A DNA stretch of 64,000 nucleotides from Enterobacter ludwigii (lineage in GTDB: Bacteria > Pseudomonadota > Gammaproteobacteria > Enterobacterales > Enterobacteriaceae), in the NCBI GenBank assembly GCA_900068845.1, contig CEFQ01000005.1, positions 864,475 through 928,474 of the forward strand, given 5' to 3'. The notes beneath the pieces were generated by a model. It made no database searches. It was not told the origin of the DNA and saw nothing but the letters and a program-made list of their open reading frames with translations. Positions 1-11,245 of this stretch are shown one piece after another. Position numbers and translations under genes: made by a program. Position 1 is the first letter of the stretch, and the number at the start of each line of letters is the position of its first letter.

Positions 1-332
1 TTAGTACGCACTTCATGGAACCACTGCAGCAGCGTCGGCGGCAACGGCGTCACAGAACGTTTACCCAACCACCACAAACCTTGCATTGGCAAGCTGCAAG
101 CAAACAGCGCGGTAGCTATGGCTGGACCAAGTTGTCCACCCAACGCGATTTGCCATGTGAGGGTGAAAATCGCCAGCGGCGGCATAAAACGAATGGCAAA
201 GCGGGTTGCATTTACCACACGATTTTCAGGAAACACCGGCGCCAGGCGCTTGTCTGCAGGCCAGGTCTTCATGTATCGCTGTCCGCGCTGGAACAATCTG
301 AACCAACCGGGATTGTCTGTCTCATTCGCCAT
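1..332 (-). CDS. yfbV: YfbV family inner-membrane protein (UPF0208), C-terminus cut by window edge
   Basis: The minus-strand frame is open from an ATG at 332 to the window edge, giving 110 codons beginning [20 protein letters not shown]. It closely resembles E. coli YfbV (151 aa, recalled), including the stretch [18 protein letters not shown] and the segment [13 protein letters not shown] near residue 87. Two hydrophobic segments (about 45-64 and 68-88) indicate an inner-membrane protein. YfbV is associated in E. coli with chromosome macrodomain organisation, but its biochemical role is unknown. It sits divergent from ackA exactly as in E. coli. About 40 C-terminal residues lie outside the window. 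Identity is firm; function is not established. Confidence 0.9.
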   Translation of the reverse strand, partial: MANETDNPGWFRLFQRGQRYMKTWPADKRLAPVFPENRVVNATRFAIRFMPPLAIFTLTWQIALGGQLGPAIATALFACSLPMQGLWWLGKRSVTPLPPTLLQWFHEVRT

Positions 333-670
333 GATAGACCTCAAATAAATCTGCAATATTTAAAATAAACCGATAACTACACAACTTTACGTGACATCCT
401 TCAAAAGTTTTTGTCTTTGCGGGTGACAGTGAGTATTCTGACGCCGTTTCAATGACACTACCGGAAGCTTTAGTTCAATAAAAGAGCGGCCAGAGCCATG
501 TTTTACTAAGTGCTTATCAAAAATAAGCGTAAAATCACCAAAATTTTTTGCATGTCAGTGAGTTTTTGACTAGCACATGATGTTTATCATTAACCTACCA
601 GCTTTCATGGGCTACGCTGTTAGTCTGATTGCGTTTTTTTTAGCCACTATTTAACCAAATAGGTACTTCC
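333..670. promoter_or_regulatory. yfbV-ackA divergent intergenic region
   Basis: This 338-bp AT-rich region holds no gene. It must carry the yfbV promoter on one strand and the ackA-pta promoters on the other. A dyad ATGAT-N4-ATCAT at 577-590 resembles an FNR half-site pair (TTGAT-N4-ATCAA) with one mismatch per arm, compatible with the known anaerobic control of ackA-pta. A long T-run (about 634-641) lies shortly before ackA. The promoter elements themselves were not resolved. Confidence 0.55.
577..590. promoter_or_regulatory. candidate FNR-type site upstream of ackA
   Basis: ATGATGTTTATCAT is a perfect 5-4-5 dyad one mismatch per arm away from the FNR consensus. It lies 81 bp upstream of the ackA start. 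Binding is inferred from the motif and from the known oxygen control of ackA. Confidence 0.4.
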
Positions 671-1873
671 ATGTCGACGAAGTTAGTTCTGGTTCTGAAC
701 TGCGGCAGTTCTTCACTTAAGTTTGCCATCATCAACCCTGTTACCGGTGACGAATACCTGTCCGGTTTGGCTGAGTGTTTCCATTTACCGGAAGCACGCA
801 TTAAGTGGAAACTGGATGGCAGTAAACAAGAAGCACAGCTTGGTGCGGGTGCGGCACACAGCGAAGCACTGAACTTCATGGTTAAAACTATTCTGGCACA
901 AAAACCAGAGCTTTCGGCACAAATCGCTGCAATTGGTCATCGTATCGTTCACGGCGGCGAACAGCTGACCAAATCGGTCATTATTGACGAGTCGGTTATT
1001 CAGGGCATCAAAGATGCGTCTTCCTTTGCGCCACTGCACAATCCTGCACATCTGATCGGTATAGATGAAGCGCTGAAAAACTTCCCGCATCTTTCTGATA
1101 AAAATGTGGCGGTTTTTGACACGGCGTTCCATCAGACAATGCCGGAAGAGTCATATCTCTATGCTCTGCCGTACAAACTGTATAAAGAACACGGCGTTCG
1201 TCGCTACGGCGCACACGGCACCAGCCACTTCTATGTGACGCAGGAAGCCGCCAAAATGCTGAACAAGCCCGTTAGCGAATTGAACATCATCACTTGTCAC
1301 CTCGGCAATGGCGGTTCAGTCTCCGCTATCCGCAACGGTCAATGTGTTGATACGTCAATGGGCTTAACGCCATTAGAAGGTCTGGTCATGGGCACACGCA
1401 GCGGTGACATCGATCCTGCCATCATCTTCTTCCTGCATGACGCGTTGGGCATGAGCGTTGACGCCATTAACAAACTGCTGACCAAAGAGTCTGGTCTGTT
1501 GGGTCTGACTGAAGTCACCAGCGACTGCCGTTACGTTGAAGACAACTACGCCACCAAAGACGATGCCAAGCGTGCAATGGACGTCTTCTGCCACCGCCTG
1601 GCGAAATATATCGGCAGCTACACTGCGCTGATGGAAGGTCGTCTGGATGCCGTGGTATTCACCGGTGGTATCGGTGAGAACGCCGCGATGGTGCGCGAAC
1701 TGGCACTGCAGAAACTGGGCCTGCTTGGCTTTGACGTTGATCACGAGCGCAACCTGGCAGCACGCTTCGGCAAATCCGGCTTCATCAATAAGGAAGGCAC
1801 TCGCCCGGCCGTGGTGATCCCAACCAACGAAGAGTTGGTGATTGCTCAAGACGCCGCGCGTCTCACCGCTTAA
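671..1873 (+). CDS. ackA: acetate kinase
   Basis: Acetate kinase interconverts acetyl phosphate plus ADP with acetate plus ATP in the cytosol. With Pta it forms the acetate overflow pathway and sets the acetyl-phosphate pool. The 400-aa product has the family length and landmarks: [10 protein letters not shown] (9-18), GHRIVHGGE (89-97, substrate Arg91), the catalytic Asp150 in FDTAFHQ, AHGTSH (181-186) and the phosphate-binding HLGNGGS (210-216), with GGIGENAA near 333. The start ATG follows TAGGTACTTCC, as in E. coli. pta follows after 73 bp with a hairpin between them. No anomaly was seen. Confidence 0.98.
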   Translation: MSTKLVLVLNCGSSSLKFAIINPVTGDEYLSGLAECFHLPEARIKWKLDGSKQEAQLGAGAAHSEALNFMVKTILAQKPELSAQIAAIGHRIVHGGEQLTKSVIIDESVIQGIKDASSFAPLHNPAHLIGIDEALKNFPHLSDKNVAVFDTAFHQTMPEESYLYALPYKLYKEHGVRRYGAHGTSHFYVTQEAAKMLNKPVSELNIITCHLGNGGSVSAIRNGQCVDTSMGLTPLEGLVMGTRSGDIDPAIIFFLHDALGMSVDAINKLLTKESGLLGLTEVTSDCRYVEDNYATKDDAKRAMDVFCHRLAKYIGSYTALMEGRLDAVVFTGGIGENAAMVRELALQKLGLLGFDVDHERNLAARFGKSGFINKEGTRPAVVIPTNEELVIAQDAARLTA

Positions 1874-1883
1874 AAACACTTCT

Positions 1884-1914
1884 CTCCGTCAGCTTAGGCT
1901 GACGGAGTTGTTTT
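1884..1914 (+). terminator. hairpin between ackA and pta
   Basis: A perfect 10-bp stem (1884-1893 with 1898-1907) has a TTAG loop and is followed by TTGTTTT. It looks like an intrinsic terminator or attenuator, and would lower read-through from ackA into pta, which also needs its own start signals. Confidence 0.65.
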
Positions 1915-1946
1915 AGACAGTCTGCAACACCTGAGAGGTTTCTATC

Positions 1947-4091
1947 GTGTCACGTACAATTATGCTCATTCCTACCGGCACTAGCGTCGGCTTGACCAGC
2001 GTCAGCCTTGGCGTGATCCGTGCCATGGAGCGCAAAGGCGTGCGCCTGAGCGTATTCAAGCCTATTGCCCAGCCACGTGCGGGCGGCGATGCGCCAGACC
2101 AAACCACCAGCATTATCCGTAAAAGCTCCGCGATTCCTGCTGCAGAACCACTGCAGATGTCACGCGTTGAGTCGCTGCTGGGCTCTAACCAGCAAGACGT
2201 GCTGATGGAAGAGATCATTGCCAACTACCACGCGAACGCAAAAGACGCCGAAGTGGTACTGGTTGAAGGACTGGTACCCACGCGCAAACATCAGTTTGCT
2301 TCCGCGCTGAACTATGAAATCGCTAAAACCCTGAACGCCGAAATCGTCTTCGTGATGGCGCTAGGCAACGATTCTCCGGCGCAGCTGAAAGAGCGTATCG
2401 AACTGTCGCAGAGCAGCTTCGGCGGCAGCAAGAACAAAAACATCACTGGCGTGATCATCAACAAACTGAATGCGCCGGTGGATGAGCAAGGCCGTACGCG
2501 CCCGGATCTGTCAGAGATTTTTGATGACTCCTCTAAAGCCAGCATCGCCAACATCGATCCTAAGCAGCTGTTTGCCAACAGCCCGCTGCCGGTGCTGGGT
2601 TGTGTGCCATGGAGCTTTGACCTGATCGCCACCCGCGCCATCGACATGTGTCGCCACCTGAATGCCGACATCATTAACGAAGGTGAGATCCAGACGCGTC
2701 GTGTGAAATCGGTGACCTTCTGTGCACGTAGCATTCCACATATGCTGGAGCACTTCCGTCCGGGTTCACTGCTGGTCACTTCTGCCGATCGTCCTGATGT
2801 ACTGGTCGCCGCTTGTCTGGCCGCAATGAACGGCGTGGAAATCGGTGCGGTGTTATTGACCGGTGGTTATCAAATTGAAGCGCCGATTGCGCGCCTGTGC
2901 GAACGTGCGTTCCAGACCGGTTTACCGGTATTCATGGTGAAAACTAACACCTGGCAGACGTCGCTGAGCCTGCAGAGTTTCAACCTTGAAGTCCCTACTG
3001 ACGATACGCAGCGCATCGAGAAAGTACAGGAGTACGTTGCCAGCTTCATCAATGAAGATTGGGTTGAATCACTGACCGCAACGTCTGAGCGCAGCCGTCG
3101 TCTCTCTCCACCTGCATTCCGCTACCAGCTTACCGAGCTGGCGCGCAAAGCCGGCAAACGTATCGTGCTGCCAGAAGGCGACGAACCGCGTACCGTCAAA
3201 GCGGCGGCGATTTGCGCCGAACGCGGCATCGCCACCTGCGTACTGCTGGGCAACCCGGAAGAGATTCAGCGTGTTGCTGCGGCCCAGGGTGTTGAACTGG
3301 GTAAAGGCATCGTGATCGTTGACCCAGAAGTGGTACGCGAAAATTATGTGCCGCGTTTGGTTGAGCTGCGTAAGAGCAAAGGCATGACCGAAGTGGTCGC
3401 GCAGGAGCAGCTGGAAGATAACGTGGTGCTCGGCACCATGATGCTGGAGAGTGGCGAAGTTGACGGCCTGGTATCCGGCGCGGTTCACACTACTGCGAAC
3501 ACCATTCGCCCGCCGCTGCAGTTGATCAAAACCGCGCCAAACAGCTCACTGGTCTCTTCCGTATTCTTCATGCTGCTGCCTGAGCAGGTTCTGGTGTATG
3601 GCGACTGCGCCATCAACCCGGATCCGAATCCGGAACAGCTGGCAGAAATCGCAATTCAGTCGGCCGATTCAGCCAAAGCCTTCGGTATCGATCCCCGTGT
3701 CGCGATGATCTCCTACTCAACCGGTAACTCGGGTGCCGGTAGCGACGTTGAGAAAGTGCGTGAAGCAACGCGCATCGCTCAGGAAAAACGTCCAGATCTG
3801 GTAATCGATGGTCCGTTGCAGTACGACGCCGCGATCATGGAAGACGTTGCGAAATCCAAAGCGCCAAACTCGGCGGTTGCCGGTCGCGCTACCGTGTTCA
3901 TCTTCCCGGATCTGAACACCGGTAACACCACCTACAAAGCGGTACAGCGTTCTGCCGACCTGATCTCCATCGGACCGATGCTGCAAGGCATGCGTAAGCC
4001 GGTGAATGACTTGTCGCGCGGCGCACTGGTCGATGACATTGTCTACACCATTGCCCTAACGGCGATTCAGTCGCAGCAAGCAGAAGGTTAA
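1947..4091 (+). CDS. pta: phosphate acetyltransferase (long, three-domain form)
   Basis: Pta converts acetyl-CoA and phosphate to acetyl phosphate, the first step of acetate overflow, and works with AckA. At 714 aa it is the long enterobacterial type. It has an N-terminal P-loop-like regulatory domain (about 1-230, beginning [15 protein letters not shown]), a middle DRTGG domain (about 230-340), and a C-terminal catalytic PTA domain (about 390-710) with [19 protein letters not shown]. The start is GTG, as in E. coli pta, and lies 73 bp after ackA. A strong palindromic terminator follows the stop. The frame is intact with no unusual features. Confidence 0.98.
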   Translation: MSRTIMLIPTGTSVGLTSVSLGVIRAMERKGVRLSVFKPIAQPRAGGDAPDQTTSIIRKSSAIPAAEPLQMSRVESLLGSNQQDVLMEEIIANYHANAKDAEVVLVEGLVPTRKHQFASALNYEIAKTLNAEIVFVMALGNDSPAQLKERIELSQSSFGGSKNKNITGVIINKLNAPVDEQGRTRPDLSEIFDDSSKASIANIDPKQLFANSPLPVLGCVPWSFDLIATRAIDMCRHLNADIINEGEIQTRRVKSVTFCARSIPHMLEHFRPGSLLVTSADRPDVLVAACLAAMNGVEIGAVLLTGGYQIEAPIARLCERAFQTGLPVFMVKTNTWQTSLSLQSFNLEVPTDDTQRIEKVQEYVASFINEDWVESLTATSERSRRLSPPAFRYQLTELARKAGKRIVLPEGDEPRTVKAAAICAERGIATCVLLGNPEEIQRVAAAQGVELGKGIVIVDPEVVRENYVPRLVELRKSKGMTEVVAQEQLEDNVVLGTMMLESGEVDGLVSGAVHTTANTIRPPLQLIKTAPNSSLVSSVFFMLLPEQVLVYGDCAINPDPNPEQLAEIAIQSADSAKAFGIDPRVAMISYSTGNSGAGSDVEKVREATRIAQEKRPDLVIDGPLQYDAAIMEDVAKSKAPNSAVAGRATVFIFPDLNTGNTTYKAVQRSADLISIGPMLQGMRKPVNDLSRGALVDDIVYTIALTAIQSQQAEG

Positions 4092-4110
4092 TCCCTCTCG
4101 CTAAAAGCAA

Positions 4111-4135
4111 AAAGGCGCCAATTGGCGCCTTTATT
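4111..4135. terminator. bidirectional terminator between pta and yfcD
   Basis: A perfect 22-bp palindrome at 4111-4132 centres on GGCGCCAATTGGCGCC, with A-rich sequence on one side and T-rich on the other. It can terminate pta from the left and yfcD from the right. Confidence 0.8.
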
Positions 4136-4151
4136 ACAGCTGCAGTGGGAT

Positions 4152-4697
4152 TTACGCTTCGCTGCTCTGCTTACGACGTGCGGCATCGCTGTTACGGCTC
4201 AGCCACAACGACAGCGCTTTAAGCGAATCATCGGTAAACTCATCGCAGCGCGCAGTAATCTCTTCCGGCGTCATCCAAAAGATCTCATCTACTTCCTCTT
4301 CCTGCATCGCGAACGGGCCATGTGAGACGCAGCTGAACAACCCGCCCCATACGCGGCAATGCTGATCTTCGAAGTAGAACTGTCCGTGTTCGGCGAACGG
4401 AACGGCAGCGATACCTAATTCCTCTTCCGCTTCACGACGAGCAGATTCCAGCAGGTCTTCCCCGCTCTGCACTACGCCACCGGCAGTGGCATCAAGCATA
4501 CCCGGCATGAAGTCTTTAATTTCAGTACGACGCTGCACCAGAATTTTGCCCATGCCATCATGCACCACAATATAGGTGGCGCGATGACGCAGACACTGCG
4601 CACGCATCTGCGCACGGCTGGCCTGCGCAATGACTTCGTTCTCTTCGTTAACGATATCAACCCACTCGATACCGTCACCTGCCGTTTGATCCACCAT
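4152..4697 (-). CDS. yfcD: YfcD, Nudix hydrolase
   Basis: This 181-aa Nudix hydrolase, orthologous to E. coli YfcD, carries a full Nudix box at about residues 73-95. It begins GGVVQSGE and ends REAEEELG, giving G-x5-E-x7-REUxEExGU with all metal-binding glutamates present. Nudix enzymes cleave nucleoside diphosphates linked to another moiety; the YfcD substrate is not known. The segment [13 protein letters not shown] near the N-terminus resembles IPP isomerase-like Nudix proteins. The ATG at 4697 gives the family length. It is transcribed alone, towards pta, with the shared palindromic terminator between them. Confidence 0.92.
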   Translation of the reverse strand: MVDQTAGDGIEWVDIVNEENEVIAQASRAQMRAQCLRHRATYIVVHDGMGKILVQRRTEIKDFMPGMLDATAGGVVQSGEDLLESARREAEEELGIAAVPFAEHGQFYFEDQHCRVWGGLFSCVSHGPFAMQEEEVDEIFWMTPEEITARCDEFTDDSLKALSLWLSRNSDAARRKQSSEA

Positions 4698-4807
4698 CCG
4701 TAACCCTTTTCTGTTTTCGGCGTGCCCAGCACGCGCCTGTTGTCATGCTTTATTAGAATCTGCCGTAAGGTAAAGCGTTCTTTTCGCCATCGCAAGGCGC
4801 ATCGTGC

Positions 4808-5479
<672 letters not shown>

Positions 5480-5653
5480 TCATGTTTACCGATTTTTATT
5501 TGCTAAGGCAATGGTGCGCTGGTCGAATCTTTACCCGCTAAGGCCAGCGCTGACTACGCCTTTTTATTCATAAGCGTAAGCCCTGTCACGCTGCAAGCAC
5601 GCTTCTCTTCTATGCTCAATCTGAGCAGATAAAAAATGACAAGGAGGCTCAAC

Positions 5654-6550
5654 ATGCATTTACTTATCACCGGCGGTACCGGCCTGATTGGCCGCCATCT
5701 GATCCCGCGCTTATTGCAGCTCGGGCATCAGGTAAGCGTCGTCACGCGCGATGTCGCTGCGGCACGCGAGAAGCTCAACGCCAATGTGGCGCTGTGGTCC
5801 GGCATCAATCAGCAAACCGATTTGAATGGCATTGATGGGATGATCAATCTCGCGGGCGAACCGATCGCGGATAAACGCTGGACCGAACAACAGAAACAGC
5901 GACTCTGCGAAAGTCGCTGGCAAATTACCGAGGAGCTGGTATCGCTGATTCACGCCAGCAGCCAACCACCACAGTTTTTGATTTCTGGCTCGGCTACCGG
6001 TTTTTACGGCGATACCGGCGATCTGGTGTTGACCGAAGACGATCCTGGGCACGATGAATTTACCCATGCGTTGTGTGCACGCTGGGAGCAACTGGCATTA
6101 ACAGCGCAAAGCGATCGTACACGCGTTTGCCTGCTGCGCACCGGCGTGGTGCTGGCGAAGGAAGGCGGCGCGTTATCGAAGATGAAGCTGCCGTTTAAGC
6201 TTGGCGTAGGCGGCCCGATTGGCAGCGGTAAACAGTATTTACCGTGGATTCACCTCGACGATTTAGTTAACGCGATACTGTGGTTAATCGATCATTCTGA
6301 ACTGCGCGGCCCGTTCAACATGGTTGCGCCCTACGCAGTCCGCAATGAACAGTTTGCCGCCACGCTCGGTCATGTGATGCATCGTCCGGCCTTTATGCGC
6401 ACGCCCGCCAGCGCCATCAAGCTGATGATGGGCGAATCAGCGGTGTTGGTGCTCGGCGGCCAACATGTGTTGCCAAAGCGGTTAGAAGAGTCAGGGTTTG
6501 GTTTTCGCTGGTACGATTTAGAAGAAGCGTTGCGGGATGTCGCCGGTTAG
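5654..6550 (+). CDS. yfcH: YfcH, SDR39U1-type NAD(P)-binding epimerase-like protein
   Basis: This 298-aa member of the TIGR01777/SDR39U1 family is orthologous to E. coli YfcH. A Rossmann motif [12 protein letters not shown] opens the protein (residues 5-16). A C-terminal DUF1731-type segment ends it ([20 protein letters not shown]). The substrate is unknown for the family. The open frame extends six codons upstream, but the ATG at 5654 follows a strong Shine-Dalgarno (AAGGAGG at 5641-5647) and starts directly with [10 protein letters not shown], so this start was chosen. It is the last conserved gene before the inserted repeat and arabinitol cluster. Confidence 0.93.
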   Translation: MHLLITGGTGLIGRHLIPRLLQLGHQVSVVTRDVAAAREKLNANVALWSGINQQTDLNGIDGMINLAGEPIADKRWTEQQKQRLCESRWQITEELVSLIHASSQPPQFLISGSATGFYGDTGDLVLTEDDPGHDEFTHALCARWEQLALTAQSDRTRVCLLRTGVVLAKEGGALSKMKLPFKLGVGGPIGSGKQYLPWIHLDDLVNAILWLIDHSELRGPFNMVAPYAVRNEQFAATLGHVMHRPAFMRTPASAIKLMMGESAVLVLGGQHVLPKRLEESGFGFRWYDLEEALRDVAG

Positions 6551-6564
6551 CCAGGTCGTTGTAG

Positions 6565-7023
6565 GGTCGCCATTCATGGCGTAATGCTCATCACTTAAGC
6601 ATGCGTTGAGCTGTGCACTGACACCGCAGAGGTTCCGCCCGCTAAGTATCAGGCAGTTTCAGAACGCGTCATGCAGGCGTTACAGCGACGATGATTCAGT
6701 AATAAGCATGATTGCTGCAGCGTGGGGGTTGAGGCGACATCCCAGCCCGCTGAGCGAGTGAGGGATTCCAGGGCGAGCCGCAGGGATGCGGCGAGAGGCG
6801 GTGCTGAGCAGGAGCGAATCGTCGCCGGTCCGTCAGGAATCGTGAATGAGTGAAGGCACCGCGAAGCGGCGGGCTGGGCTGGCGCAGGGCCCGGGAGTGC
6901 AGAGGGCGCGGCCAGGCGCTCTCTGCTCGGTCGCCGCACGGCAGTACTGAAACTGCCCCAGCCTGTGGCGAACGAAAGTGTCTCATTGCTTAACAGATCG
7001 GCATTACGCCATTTATGGCGACC
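6565..7023. repeat. 459-bp element with 23-bp terminal inverted repeats
   Basis: The ends 6565-6587 and 7001-7023 are inverted copies matching at 21 of 23 positions, and each end is itself a small palindrome (CGCCAT-N2-ATGGCG). The interior is GC-rich and non-repetitive. It encodes no convincing protein: the reading frames crossing it have arginine- and serine-rich, uninformative translations. The element separates yfcH from dalT, whose stop lies 8 bp beyond the right end. The structure suggests a non-autonomous, MITE-like or dispersed palindromic repeat. A shorter relative of the end sequence occurs at 32154-32167. Confidence 0.6.
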
Positions 7024-7031
7024 TGGTTCCA

Positions 7032-8312
7032 TTAACTCCGCTGTTGCGCGACACGTGATTTCAACTCAACCGGTTCGCGAGTCTTTCCTGGCTGCGGCAC
7101 GCGAATGATAAAGGTCAGCACCCCGGCAAAGAGATATAATCCGGTATACGCCCACACCACGCCGACGATATCGAAAAACGGCAGCATCACCGAAGCGATA
7201 GCGGGCGCAACAAAGTTACTCAACCCGGCCGACAGGTTGTAAATCGACACGGCCGCCCCTTTGTGATGTGGCTCCAGCGTCGGGAATACGGCGGTCATTG
7301 GCACAAAGGCGGCGACAAAAATCCCCAACATCACTGCAGGAATCAGCGCCACCCAGAAGTTATGTCCGGCATACAGCGGCAGGTAATAGAACGCCAGGCT
7401 GGAGATCGCCATACCGAGGCAGCCAAACCAGCGCACCTGACGAATCCAACCCAGCTTCTCGCCCGTTATGCCCCAGAAGATGTTGGTAAAAATGGTGACG
7501 AAGAAAAACACCGCCCAGATTTGCAGCCACTCGGAAAGGGTGAAACCAAGACGATCAACGAACAGCAGTGGCATGATGATGGCAAAACCAAACAACGACA
7601 GCGTATTAATGATGCGAATCAAACAGGCATAAAACACGTGCTGATTGGTAAACAGAATGGTCACTGCCCGCGACATCTCCGTCATTTTGTCACGCAGCGG
7701 CAAATTGACGCGCGACCGGTCAACCGGCACATGGCGCAAACTAAAATAGGCCAGCACACCACCGCACGCCACCCAAATGATCGCCAGCCACAGCGTACCG
7801 GTTTCACCGAGCATCGGGATAGTGAGACTCGGCAAATAACTGCCGACCACGCCGATTCCAACCGAATACATCGCCCAAAACCAACCGGTAGCGGCCGCCA
7901 GTTTTTCGCGCGGCAGTACCTGCACCAGCATCATCATGAATGAATAGATAAATAGCGGATACGCCAGGCCGCGAATACCGTAAAACAGCACCATCAGCGG
8001 ATAGTTACGCATTCCCAGGCCAAGCGACATAAACAGCGTGTGCATGACGATCCACAGTACGAAGCCAATCATCATCGCGCGCTGCGGTGTTATCAGTTCC
8101 GCCACCACGCCCGATGCCCACGCCGCCAGCGCCGCCGCCAGTCCGTAGAAAGTAAACACCACCGCAGACTGCGCCGGGGTGAAGCCCATATCAGTAATAT
8201 GGCGCGACAGGAATGCCATTTCGAAGCCGTCGCCTGCCATAAAAATAGCGATAGCGAGGAAGCCCCAAAACATCTTTTTCGGCAAGCCAAACCAGTAATC
8301 ATTTGATTGCAT
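7032..8312 (-). CDS. dalT: D-arabinitol transporter DalT, MFS
   Basis: The 426-aa protein with about twelve hydrophobic segments resembles the polyol permeases DalT and RbtT of Klebsiella (major facilitator superfamily), with MFWGFLAIAIFMAGDGFEMA in the first helix region. It is probably the proton symporter importing D-arabinitol. It is the last gene of the dalD-dalK-dalT order known from Klebsiella, 22 bp after dalK. The open frame runs far upstream into dalK; the start at 8312 (MQSNDYW) is preferred because AGAGGA stands 8 bp before it. An in-frame ATG at 8321 is the alternative. Substrate is inferred from operon context and similarity. Confidence 0.85.
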   Translation of the reverse strand: MQSNDYWFGLPKKMFWGFLAIAIFMAGDGFEMAFLSRHITDMGFTPAQSAVVFTFYGLAAALAAWASGVVAELITPQRAMMIGFVLWIVMHTLFMSLGLGMRNYPLMVLFYGIRGLAYPLFIYSFMMMLVQVLPREKLAAATGWFWAMYSVGIGVVGSYLPSLTIPMLGETGTLWLAIIWVACGGVLAYFSLRHVPVDRSRVNLPLRDKMTEMSRAVTILFTNQHVFYACLIRIINTLSLFGFAIIMPLLFVDRLGFTLSEWLQIWAVFFFVTIFTNIFWGITGEKLGWIRQVRWFGCLGMAISSLAFYYLPLYAGHNFWVALIPAVMLGIFVAAFVPMTAVFPTLEPHHKGAAVSIYNLSAGLSNFVAPAIASVMLPFFDIVGVVWAYTGLYLFAGVLTFIIRVPQPGKTREPVELKSRVAQQRS

Positions 8313-8334
8313 CTCAATCATCCTCTGTTTGGAA

Positions 8335-9804
8335 TTATTGGGGCAGCAGCGCGCGTGCCTGTTGCTGTTGCGCATAGAGCGCGCGGAACAGCTGCAATCG
8401 CTGTTGCAGCACGGCGCCGCGTGCGGCATCCGGCTGATAACGCGCCTGTAGCGGCGGTTTAAGACACACTGCGTTTTCTGCGCCGCCAACGGCCAGCCAC
8501 GCCAGACGCGCGGCACCCAAGGCGCCCGAGGCGCTGGCAGGATGCGTGACGATCGGCAGCTGAAGCACATCAGCAATCAGCTGCGCCCACAGCGTGCTGC
8601 GCGCCCCGCCGCCGGTCAGACTGCACTGCCGAATCTGCCGCTGTGCATCACCGAGCACCGCGAAACCATCAGCCAGACCAAAAGCCACGCCCTCAATTAC
8701 CGCATAGCCAAGTAGCGCACGCGGCGTTTCGTGGCGCAGATTAAAGAAAGAGCCGGAAGCATCCGGATCGTTGTGTGGCGTGCGTTCGCCGGAGAGATAC
8801 GGCAGGAAAACTGGCGCATAGCGTCGCTGTTCCTCGCTGAGTTGCGCCATCTCATCCATTAGCTGGTTTTCCGTAACAGACAGTAAATTGCACAGCCAGC
8901 GCAGGCAGCTGGCGGCACTGAGCATCACACTCATCTGATGCCAGCGTCCGGGCAAAGCGTGGCAGAAGGCGTGAACGCCCGATTGCGGATCGGCCCGTAA
9001 ACGGTCGTTAACCACGAATATCACGCCAGAAGTACCGAGTGAGATAAAGGCATCGCCCGGATTGACCGCGCCGACGCCCACCGCCGAGGCCGCGTTATCG
9101 CCGCCGCCGCCCGCCACGCTAACCGACGCCGATAAACCCCAGAGAGTTGCCAGCTCGCTCTTGAGCGTAGCGCTCACTGCGCTGCCCTCAACCAAATCCG
9201 GCATGTGGGCGCGCGTCAGTCCGGTGATGGCTAACAGTTCGTCGGACCAGTCGCGCTGTGCCACGTCAAGCCACAGCGTGCCCGCCGCATCAGAAGGTTC
9301 ACTGACAAACTGTCCGGTCAGGCGCCAGCGCAGGTAATCTTTCGGCAACAGCACTTTGTCGATGCGCTGGAAAATCTCCGGCTCATGTTCCGCCACCCAA
9401 CGCAGTTTTGGCGCGGTAAAGCCAGGCATGATCATGTTGCCACTGAGCTGCATCATTTCCGGATGTTGCGCACTTAGCGCTGCACATTGTGGTGCGCTGC
9501 GCGTGTCATTCCACAGGATGCATGGACGCAGCACTTCGCCTTGCGCATCCAGCAATACCGCTCCGTGCATTTGCCCTGACAAACCGATGGCACGGATCTC
9601 ACGCCAGGCCTGTGCGTCCTGCTGGCGCAATTCGGCGAGGACGTCACCGCACGCTTGCCACCAGCGCTCGGGATCCTGTTCAGCCCAGTGCGCATGCGGA
9701 CGCTGTACATTAAGCGTGGCGTGATGGGAGGCAACAATATCGCCCTGTGCGTTGATGATCAGCGCTTTGAGTTCCGAGGTGCCAATATCAATTCCAAGAT
9801 ACAT
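8335..9804 (-). CDS. dalK: D-xylulose kinase of the arabinitol operon
   Basis: This FGGY-family kinase (489 aa) phosphorylates D-xylulose, the product of D-arabinitol oxidation, to xylulose 5-phosphate for the pentose phosphate pathway. It has the N-terminal phosphate loop LGIDIGTSELKAL, the substrate loop GLSGQMHG (74-81), the catalytic Asp236 in AGGGGDNAAS, and the C-terminal SLTGGGARSTLWAQ ATP site. AAGGAG lies eight bases upstream of the ATG, and dalD ends 10 bp before it. XylB itself is the close alternative. The neighbours dalD and dalT favour the arabinitol paralogue. Confidence 0.9.
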   Translation of the reverse strand: MYLGIDIGTSELKALIINAQGDIVASHHATLNVQRPHAHWAEQDPERWWQACGDVLAELRQQDAQAWREIRAIGLSGQMHGAVLLDAQGEVLRPCILWNDTRSAPQCAALSAQHPEMMQLSGNMIMPGFTAPKLRWVAEHEPEIFQRIDKVLLPKDYLRWRLTGQFVSEPSDAAGTLWLDVAQRDWSDELLAITGLTRAHMPDLVEGSAVSATLKSELATLWGLSASVSVAGGGGDNAASAVGVGAVNPGDAFISLGTSGVIFVVNDRLRADPQSGVHAFCHALPGRWHQMSVMLSAASCLRWLCNLLSVTENQLMDEMAQLSEEQRRYAPVFLPYLSGERTPHNDPDASGSFFNLRHETPRALLGYAVIEGVAFGLADGFAVLGDAQRQIRQCSLTGGGARSTLWAQLIADVLQLPIVTHPASASGALGAARLAWLAVGGAENAVCLKPPLQARYQPDAARGAVLQQRLQLFRALYAQQQQARALLPQ

Positions 9805-9814
9805 GATGCGCTCC

Positions 9815-11209
9815 TTACACCGCGGCCAGCGTGCGTTCCGGCTGTTTCAGCCACTGCTGCAAGTCTGCGACGGTGCGCGTCATCAGCGCATGAAACGCCT
9901 TGTCCTGTGCCAGTTCGCCAAACAGCGCGCTATCGTTCAGGAAAGCGGTAAGTGCATCGGGACGGCTAAACTGCTGACGCAACGCATCCGTCTGCAACAC
10001 ACCATCCTGATAGGTGTAAGGCAGATCATCCTCAGCCCAGCGTTGCAGGAACAGGAAGAACAGCGCAGGCAGCACGGCAGTCGCCGTCGGTTCAGCTCCG
10101 CGCTGATAGCATTCGCACAGCGTTGGCGTCACCATGCCGGGGATTTTTGACAAACCGTCCGCGCCAACACGCTGATTGGTGTCTTTGATAAAGGGATTGC
10201 TGAAACGCGCCAGAACCACATCGCGATAGTCGGCCAAATCCAGCGGGCTTGGCGACAGCGATGGCATCACATCCTGTGTCACGTAGTCATAAGCTAATTG
10301 ATAAATCGCCGGCTGACGCGTGCTGTCATCAATGTGATTGAGACCAATCAGCGTGCCTGCCCAGGCAATCGCCGCGTGCGTGGCGTTGAGAATGCGAATT
10401 TTCGCCTCTTCCCACGGCAATACCGATTCCACCAGCTCAACGCCAACCTTCTCCAACTGCGGGCGACCGGCAATGAAGTCATCTTCAATCACCCATTGAA
10501 TAAAGGATTCTGCCATTACCGCCGCACCATCATCTTTACCCGTGGCGGCTTTGACGCGCTCAGCCACATCGGCGGTTGGCCGCGGCGTAATGCGATCCAC
10601 CATGGTGTTTGGCGACGTAGTATTTTCTCGCACCCAACTCGCTAATGCGTTGTCGCCTTTGGCCGTAAGAAACGTGAGGAAGCCTTGACGGAAGCGTTCG
10701 CCGTTATGGCGCAGGTTGTCACAGTTGAGCAGCGTGACAGGCGCACCACCGTTGGCCAGGCGGTGCGTGAGAATGCGCGCCAGTGCGCCATAAATCGTGC
10801 GGATGTCGCCGTTTATATCGGCCTGCACATCAGGCTGCGTGAGGTCGAGTTCGAATTTAGGCGCTAAATAGTAACCGGCTTCGGTGACGGTAAAACCTAT
10901 CACGCGGGTTTCACTTTTCGCCCCCTGCTCAACCAGCGCGCTGATGTCGCTGTCCCACGGCAGAATTTTGCGCAGTGAAGTGATGGTTTCGTAATCACGT
11001 TCGCCTTCTGGTGTCACCGTCTCCAGCACATATTCGCCATTTTGCGCAGCAAGTTGTTTCAGCAGCGGTGCCGCATCGTTACGGATATTACCCAGCGCAA
11101 TGCTCCAGCTCTCATCGCCCTGCTCGCGCAATTTATGCAGATACCACGCCTGATGCGCTCGGTGAAAAGAACCTGCGCCGATATGCATCCACACTGATTG
11201 ATTGGTCAT
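9815..11209 (-). CDS. dalD: D-arabinitol 4-dehydrogenase
   Basis: A long-chain polyol dehydrogenase (464 aa) of the mannitol dehydrogenase family, oxidising D-arabinitol to D-xylulose with NAD. It has the N-terminal cofactor motif [11 protein letters not shown] (9-19), NCDNL (162-166) and the family's catalytic K-x4-N-x2-H signature (Lys270, Asn275, His278 in KIRILNATH). The frame stays open 39 codons further upstream into the operator region. The ATG at 11209 is preferred because TTGAGG lies just before it and the protein then starts like DalD ([13 protein letters not shown]). It is first in the operon and divergent from dalR. Fructuronate or mannitol dehydrogenase is a less likely alternative, given the kinase beside it. 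Confidence 0.88.
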   Translation of the reverse strand: MTNQSVWMHIGAGSFHRAHQAWYLHKLREQGDESWSIALGNIRNDAAPLLKQLAAQNGEYVLETVTPEGERDYETITSLRKILPWDSDISALVEQGAKSETRVIGFTVTEAGYYLAPKFELDLTQPDVQADINGDIRTIYGALARILTHRLANGGAPVTLLNCDNLRHNGERFRQGFLTFLTAKGDNALASWVRENTTSPNTMVDRITPRPTADVAERVKAATGKDDGAAVMAESFIQWVIEDDFIAGRPQLEKVGVELVESVLPWEEAKIRILNATHAAIAWAGTLIGLNHIDDSTRQPAIYQLAYDYVTQDVMPSLSPSPLDLADYRDVVLARFSNPFIKDTNQRVGADGLSKIPGMVTPTLCECYQRGAEPTATAVLPALFFLFLQRWAEDDLPYTYQDGVLQTDALRQQFSRPDALTAFLNDSALFGELAQDKAFHALMTRTVADLQQWLKQPERTLAAV

Positions 11210-11245
11210 CTTCGCCTCAAAATAAACATTTGCCATCATTAAGGG

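Noticed and set aside
15..368. 117-aa plus-strand ORF at the left edge
   Set aside because: It lies opposite the clearly conserved YfbV frame, has no domain, and is Arg/His/Gln-rich like other antisense frames.
6649..7032. 127-aa minus-strand ORF and smaller ORFs across the 459-bp repeat
   Set aside because: Composition is arginine-, serine- and proline-rich without domains, and the whole interval is explained by a terminal-inverted-repeat element. No ribosome site was seen.
7263..7943. 226-aa plus-strand ORF opposite dalT
   Set aside because: It is rich in His, Gln and Arg with no recognisable domain and lies fully opposite the well-supported transporter gene.
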